From the NCBI GenBank assembly GCA_027625915.1, contig JANTQA010000023.1:16802001-16866000 (forward strand): DNA of 64,000 nt. Reading direction: 5' to 3'. Source of the stretch: Anaeramoeba flamelloides. Lineage: Eukaryota; Metamonada; Anaeramoebidae. Under the pieces are notes generated by a model. The model searched no databases. It worked only from the letters and a program-made list of their open reading frames with translations, and was not told the DNA's origin. A program made the translations under genes and the position numbers. This document shows, piece by piece, positions 58,854-64,000 of this stretch (position 1 is the stretch's first letter; each line of letters begins with the position of its first letter).

Positions 58854-59047
58854 CAACCAATTCCACTTTTAAGGGCCAAACTTTGAACAAAATTTAAGGC
58901 ACAAAAAAATCTTGAATTAAGGCACAAAATTTGTATTTTCTTTTTTTTTAAATTATTTTATTAGAATCTGAATTTTGTGCCTTAATTTGAGATTTTTTTG
59001 TGCTTTAAATAACGTTGAAGTTTCTACCTTAAAAGTGGAAATGGCTT
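58854..59047. mobile_element. MITE family A, copy 9
   Basis: Bordered by TA (58852-58853, 59048-59049). Left arm CAACCAATTCCACTTTTAAG, AATTTAAGGCACAAAAAAAT; right arm ATTTTGTGCCTTAATTTGAG, CCTTAAAAGTGGAAATGGC. Well preserved and lying just 60 bp past the LINE target duplication. Confidence 0.8.
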
Positions 59048-59049
59048 TA

Positions 59050-60946
59050 TTTAAATTCCAAATTGTTAAATAGAGCGAACTTTTCATTGGTTTTTTCACA
59101 CCAAATTATTATTATTATTATTCTAGAAAATAATAAAACATTTTGATTTGGCAATTCTTTTTGAATAAGATTTATTTATTTATTTATTGAATTAAGAAAA
59201 CTGTTAACAAATTTCCAATCAGAGTTCCCAAAATGCTTCTGTTTTAAGTAAGTTTAGAATTACCAAATTAGAAAAATTGGAATCATAATATTATAATTAT
59301 TCTAATAAAATCGATTTTTCTCTACATTTTTATCTTAGAAAAGTTCATTTTATAATAATTTTTCAAAAATATCCAAAAATATTTTATTCTGAAAGAATCA
59401 AAATAGAATTTTTTTATTTGGTACCAAAATATATTATAAAAAAAGATTCTTATAATTCCATTTCGAAGTAAAATAACTTATTTATCAAAAATAAACACAA
59501 AAACATCAGAATTAGCAAAAAGAAGATGGAAACAAAATATCAAGAAGAAAAAACCCATATATTTAGTTTTTTGTGTGAAATATTAATTTTTTTTATTAAT
59601 TTCCAAAAAGTTATTAATTATCTAATTTTGAGAATTAGTGGATTCTATGAAAATCTAAATTTAAACAATTAATAAGTTAAAACTTATTATTGAAAGAAAA
59701 AAGAATTATTAGTGGATTTTATCAAAAAATTATCAAAATTCAGACTCTAGTTACAATTTTATTATTTATTTTCTATTTTTTATTTTATTTTGTTTTATAA
59801 TTATTATTTTTTTTCTTAGTTAGACATATTTTAAATAAAAATCAAAAAAATTCACTATTCGACTATTTCTTGTTAAGGGGTTAGTATCAACATAGATTTT
59901 GTATAATCAAAATATGTTATAATTCTGTGTAAATGATTATAGTGCGCCCTGGCTCAAATAGTTCTAAACAATATATTATTAATCTTATTGTATAATTAAT
60001 TACTAGATTTTTTTACATAGGATCACTATTTAAAAATTTTTATTTTCGAAATTTTTTTAATGCCTTTTCCAAATCTAAAAATGATAACTCAAAATAATAG
60101 TATTTACATAATTTAATAACCCTATTTCTACCTTTATAAAGTAACTATTTTTTTTTTAATTTTTTAATTTCAAAGATTAACTCAATAATGATCATCATAC
60201 AAAAACCCAAAGACTGATTAATTTTATTTCATTTTTATTTGGTTAATCGTAGCATCAATATATTTCCAATATTTCAAAAATAATTTTCCAAAAAAATCTA
60301 TTTGTTAATTATTAATTTTTTTAAATAAAATTGGAAATTTTTAGCTGTTAATCTATATTTTGGTAACAAATTTAAGAAACATAATTTGCAAATGTGGGAT
60401 CTTAAACATTAATAATTCAACCTTTAAATTTGTTGAGAAATGCAGATTTTTTACTGAAATTGTCTGAGAGTTTTTTACTAATACCTAGATCATTTTTAAT
60501 TGCTGAGATTAATAAATATTACTACTTGACTAATCGATTTTTTAGAGACATTCGAACCAAGTAGCACAGATGTGATTTATACCCCAATAACAACATACAT
60601 TGATCTTTGAATTCTTCTCCTTGGTAGATGCTAATCCCTTAAAATTCCATTATCTCAAATTTAAAATATTATTATTTGCAAACAATTAGTGTTTTCAAAA
60701 AGTTTGATGAACTTTCAAGTTTAACGGTTTAAAAAAGCTATTCTGATCGAAGAGAAAAAAAAAAAACATTTATGAAAAAAAAAAAAAAATAGACTTTAAT
60801 TCTTATAGATTTTTTTTATTCTCAAAGATAAAAATGTTTTATAAAAAAATTAAAAAGAATTTTTCGAAAGATTTGAAGACAACAAAATAAACTGAAAAAA
60901 ATATAATTGGAATTTAAAAAAAAAAAAAAGAAAAAAATGATAATAA
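59050..60946. other. Intergenic, 3' of NPC1-like gene
   Basis: Contains the family E element (59873-60642), a short (ATT)n run near 59106 and many A and T runs. No coding frame. Confidence 0.5.
59873..60642. mobile_element. TIR element family E
   Basis: 770 bp with ends TTAAGGGGTTAGTATC and GATGCTAATCCCTTAA. The right 100 bp recur at 34890-35000. No coding capacity seen. Boundaries set by the inverted ends; the superfamily is unclear. Confidence 0.6.
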
Positions 60947-63900
60947 TTAATCTTTGTTGATATTTGTGGAAATTGTAGGAGCATTTTTTTTAAAAGTAGT
61001 ATCATAATCTGAACTTGATTCTGAGTCAAAGATATCTTTATTAACTAAAAAGGCTTTGTTTTCTTCTTTTATTGAAGGAGGGCCAATAAAACTGAGAATG
61101 GCTGGCAAGAAAATTAGACCATGAGCAGCGCCAAGAACGATAATTGAAAGGAACATTCTAAAATAGTAGATTGAAAAAACGAGGGAGTTGGCAAAGCCAA
61201 GAATTGCGATTCCGATTAATTTAGTTAAGGTGATTCCGGAAAAGACAGAGCTACCCATATCTGCCAAGCAAGCTATAGCTCTCTTTTTATAAGAACCTTC
61301 TTGGTATAAAAAGGATCTAGCGATGTGCACACAAAACTCGACACCTAGCCCGAGAGTTACGACAAGGTTTACGACCGAGAGTGCATTTAGTTCGATATCC
61401 CAAACAGACATGATTCCCAGCATGTCTATTTCGATCATACAAACCGTAACGATCAAGATGATTGAAGTTTGGAGAGAAAAGAGCATGAACAGAGTGGAAA
61501 AGAAGATCGCCAATAAAGTTAAGGCAACGTTTTGTAAAAGGATCATTTTAATTTTAACATAGATTTCAAAATAAACATAAAAGAGACTATAGGCGAAAGA
61601 GGGGATGATAGTCTGTGATTCCACTGCTCTTCTTGACCAAATAAGGCTATTAATAAAATCTGATTGGTTTTTACAAGGGATGTGGAAAGTGGAAAAACGG
61701 GTTGGGCCAATATCGCCATTCTTTTTAAAGGTGATATCTGCTTCATGAAGAGCACCACAAAATGGATAGCAATGATCTTTGCAAGGATCGTCAATCCATT
61801 GATGCACGTATTTTAAAAATTCATCTTCTGGTGGGTAATTGTGTTTCCATTTGTTTTGTAAAGGAATCGTTTCGCAACTGAGCCAAGACATGAAATCATC
61901 AACCCAACTTTGGTAATTGCCCTTAAAGACATATGGTGCATTGGCAGTAAGTGTTGCCAAGTAATCAGCAGGTGATAGATAGGTCCCATTTTTGGACAGA
62001 ATGGTATCCTTACTTTCTTCGATGTAAGAATATTTCCAATCGTCCAAAACAAAATAGAGTTGTGCTCCTGCAGACAAGTATTCGTTTTGTAAATCGAAAA
62101 AGGGGATCAAATAGGAATCCTTAGGCAAAGATGTCTGTTGTGTTAGCCCTAAGACTGTATTCCTACTGGTGCTGACACAACATAAAACGAAAATCGCAAT
62201 AAAGGCAAGAATGACAAAAATCCTTACAGGCAATTTCATTAAAAATGGTGCATAATATTTTCCAAAAAACTTTTCCATCCATGATCCATATTTTGTTTGG
62301 TTGTGATTTGCATTATATTTTTTGTTATTTTTCGAATATTTAACATTGGATTTTTTCAATAAACTAGTTTCTTCTTCTTCAACGTCATTGGTTTTCTTTT
62401 CTTCCTTTTTTTCATTTTCCTTTTTGCTTGAATTGTCTCTATCATCATCGATACTAGAAGATGAAATAGATGAAAAGCTATCAGTATCAGAATCCTCAAG
62501 TATTGAATCGCCTTTCTTCTTCTTTTGAGCTGACTTTGATTTAATAAATGGGAAACAATCATATCTATTAGCGGCTACCCTTTTGGCATCAAGAGCAGTA
62601 AGAGAGATAAATAAGGTAACTTGTAGAATCCAATCAACTAAAACAGCCACTGCTGCCATGATACAAAACGAGGTGATTGCTGGGACTGCTGCAACAAGAC
62701 CCAAGATGAAGGCTAAAAATTCAGATAAAGAGGCTAAGGTAATGGATGCTCCAACATGGCCCAAGGCAGTTCCTAACCTTTCGTCAATTGGTAAATTTTC
62801 ATCAGTTCTTTCAAATGCATTAGTAATTAAAAATAAATTATCAACACCAATGGCTAAGATTAAAAATGGAATTACCTCACTAATGACCATACTAATTTTG
62901 ACATCAGCATAACAACATAAGCCAAAGGCAATCACTAAAGACATAAGTACCAGAATAACACCAGAAAATCCGAGCAATATTTTACCTATTAAAAATTTGT
63001 CAATTATAAGAAGAAGAAGACGAATGATGATAAGAAACAAGTTTGTTGATAAGAATCAGCATGTGGATGAAAAAAAGCATGTGGATGAGAATAAGAATGT
63101 GAAGAAGAGTAAGAATAAGAATGATGATCAAAATAAGAATAATAATTTGTCTAAATTCGATTGTTTTGCATTATTAAAGAAAAAGATCTATTCAGGAAAA
63201 ATGCAATTTATTTTTTTTTCTCTATCTTTTTTTAACGATGAATAAATAATAGTTTTCAAAAAGTGATAAAATATTATAATTCCATCATATAATTAAAAAA
63301 AGATTAATAAATAAATTATAAAGTATATTCCAACAGACTTTTAATTATTTATCATTTGTTTAATATATCAGATAATTAAAGAACTTTTTAATATTATGAA
63401 ATGATTTTTATCTTTAATTTAAAAACAAAAAGATTTAATATTTTGTTTTTTGATTTTTTTTTTTTTTGAAAAGTTTCAATTAAAAAAAAAAGTCAGCACT
63501 TTTTTAAAATAGGAGAATAAAAATATTTATTCTTTTTGAAAGGTATTCAAAGTAAAATCTAAAAGAAAGATTACTTACCGCGAACTAAATGTATTCCACC
63601 AAGAGCGATTGCAACATAAACAAACATACATACATAACTGATTGCGATTGTAGGTATATCAGTTTTACTTTCTCTTCCAATTTCATCTTCAATTGAACGT
63701 TGAGCCCATCTATGAATTTTAATATATTTTGCTTTTTTGTTATGTTTAATGGCAGTGTTCAACCATTCGTCTTCCCATTTTTTGGCAATTGTTTGGTTTT
63801 GTTTATAATCCTGAAGCATATATGTTATAAAGATTGCTTTAGCATATTCAATTTTATTACCACCGTCATTCATTTTATAACCCCCAAACACGGTATATTC

Positions 63901-64000
63901 AAAGACTGGTGTACCAATTGAAGATAAGGTGAAAGCTGCCACATCTTCATGTAATTGTTCATTCGTTCGTGAATTCATTTTGTCACGGTTTAATTGCCAA
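60947..64000 (-). CDS. NPC1: NPC1-like sterol transporter, C-terminal part, 5' end outside window
   Basis: Exons 64000-63579 (open at the window edge) and 62985-60947 join at G|GT; the 593-nt intron has donor GTAAGT. The first part has the luminal end RSIEDEIGRESKTDIPTIAI and a membrane helix. The second has the sterol-sensing domain (SEVIPFLILAIGVDNLFLI, then ASLSEFLAFILGLVAAVPAI), a Ser/Asp/Lys/Glu-rich cytosolic loop, the next helix pair, a Cys-containing luminal domain (WIDDPCKDHCYPFCGALHE, STFHIPC) and the C-terminal helices with LNALSVVNLVVTLGLGVEFC and MGSSVFSGITLTK. NPC1 proteins move sterols out of late endosomes or lysosomes. The loop between the two halves is about 80 residues, longer than in human NPC1. 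No dileucine LLNF tail is present. The order matches NPC1 rather than Patched. The initial methionine lies outside the window. Confidence 0.95.
62986..63578 (-). other. Intron of NPC1-like gene
   Basis: 593 nt, donor GTAAGT, acceptor TTTTTAATAG. The plus strand carries a short repeat (CATGTGGATGA units, about 63058-63095) and an open frame at 62997-63245, but this is antisense to the gene and composed of Lys/Asn/Asp-rich sequence; I take it as non-coding. Confidence 0.7.

Noticed and set aside
62997-63245. Plus-strand Lys/Asn-rich frame
   Set aside because: Antisense, inside the NPC1-like intron, low complexity and with an 11-bp repeat.

Overview
This is a very A+T-rich eukaryotic nuclear window (roughly four-fifths A+T by eye). 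It has spliced genes, long transposon-filled introns and long non-coding stretches. Splice donors mostly follow AAT|GTAAGT, and acceptors are A-rich with no polypyrimidine tract. An ankyrin plus double-BTB protein, low-complexity Lys/Glu/Asn tracts and a histone H3/H4 pair fit a free-living protist; an Anaeramoeba-like anaerobic amoeba is my best guess, as an inference only. Every gene whose end I can place stops with TAA.

Layout. 1-2147 (minus): a long open frame running off the left edge, probably a PH-like-domain protein with a Lys-rich insert. 4015-19658 (minus): five exons that join in phase 0 into an ankyrin repeat protein with two BTB domains; its introns hold many old DNA transposons, including an inverted pair of 1.2-kb elements and a 106-bp perfect hairpin. 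19659-24732: no gene, several mariner-type MITEs. 24733-26077 (minus): a complete three-exon GSK3-family kinase. 26078-35510: 9.4 kb without genes, full of MITEs. 35511-37786 (plus): a SANT/Myb plus U-box-like nuclear protein whose frame is interrupted. 37787-42797: no gene. 42798-45489: divergent histone H4 and H3 genes with an inverted-repeat intergenic region; the H3 tail is replaced by a long Gly-X-Lys repeat. 49098-50219 (plus): a two-exon mitochondrial-carrier-like protein. 54556-55574 (plus): ribosomal protein eS19 with an unusual acidic tail. 57951-58776: a 5'-truncated LINE with an 18-bp target duplication. 60947-64000 (minus): the C-terminal part of an NPC1-like sterol transporter running off the right edge.

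The genes do not form one pathway. They are housekeeping (histones, eS19), signalling (GSK3, ankyrin-BTB), transport (NPC1-like, carrier) and putative chromatin genes, separated by repeat-rich DNA. The strongest unusual signals are the H3 tail, the palindromic H3/H4 control region, the hairpin at 17753-18030, and one MITE family with nine copies in the window. I saw no retrovirus-like or Polinton-like element, no tRNA or rRNA gene and no CRISPR array.
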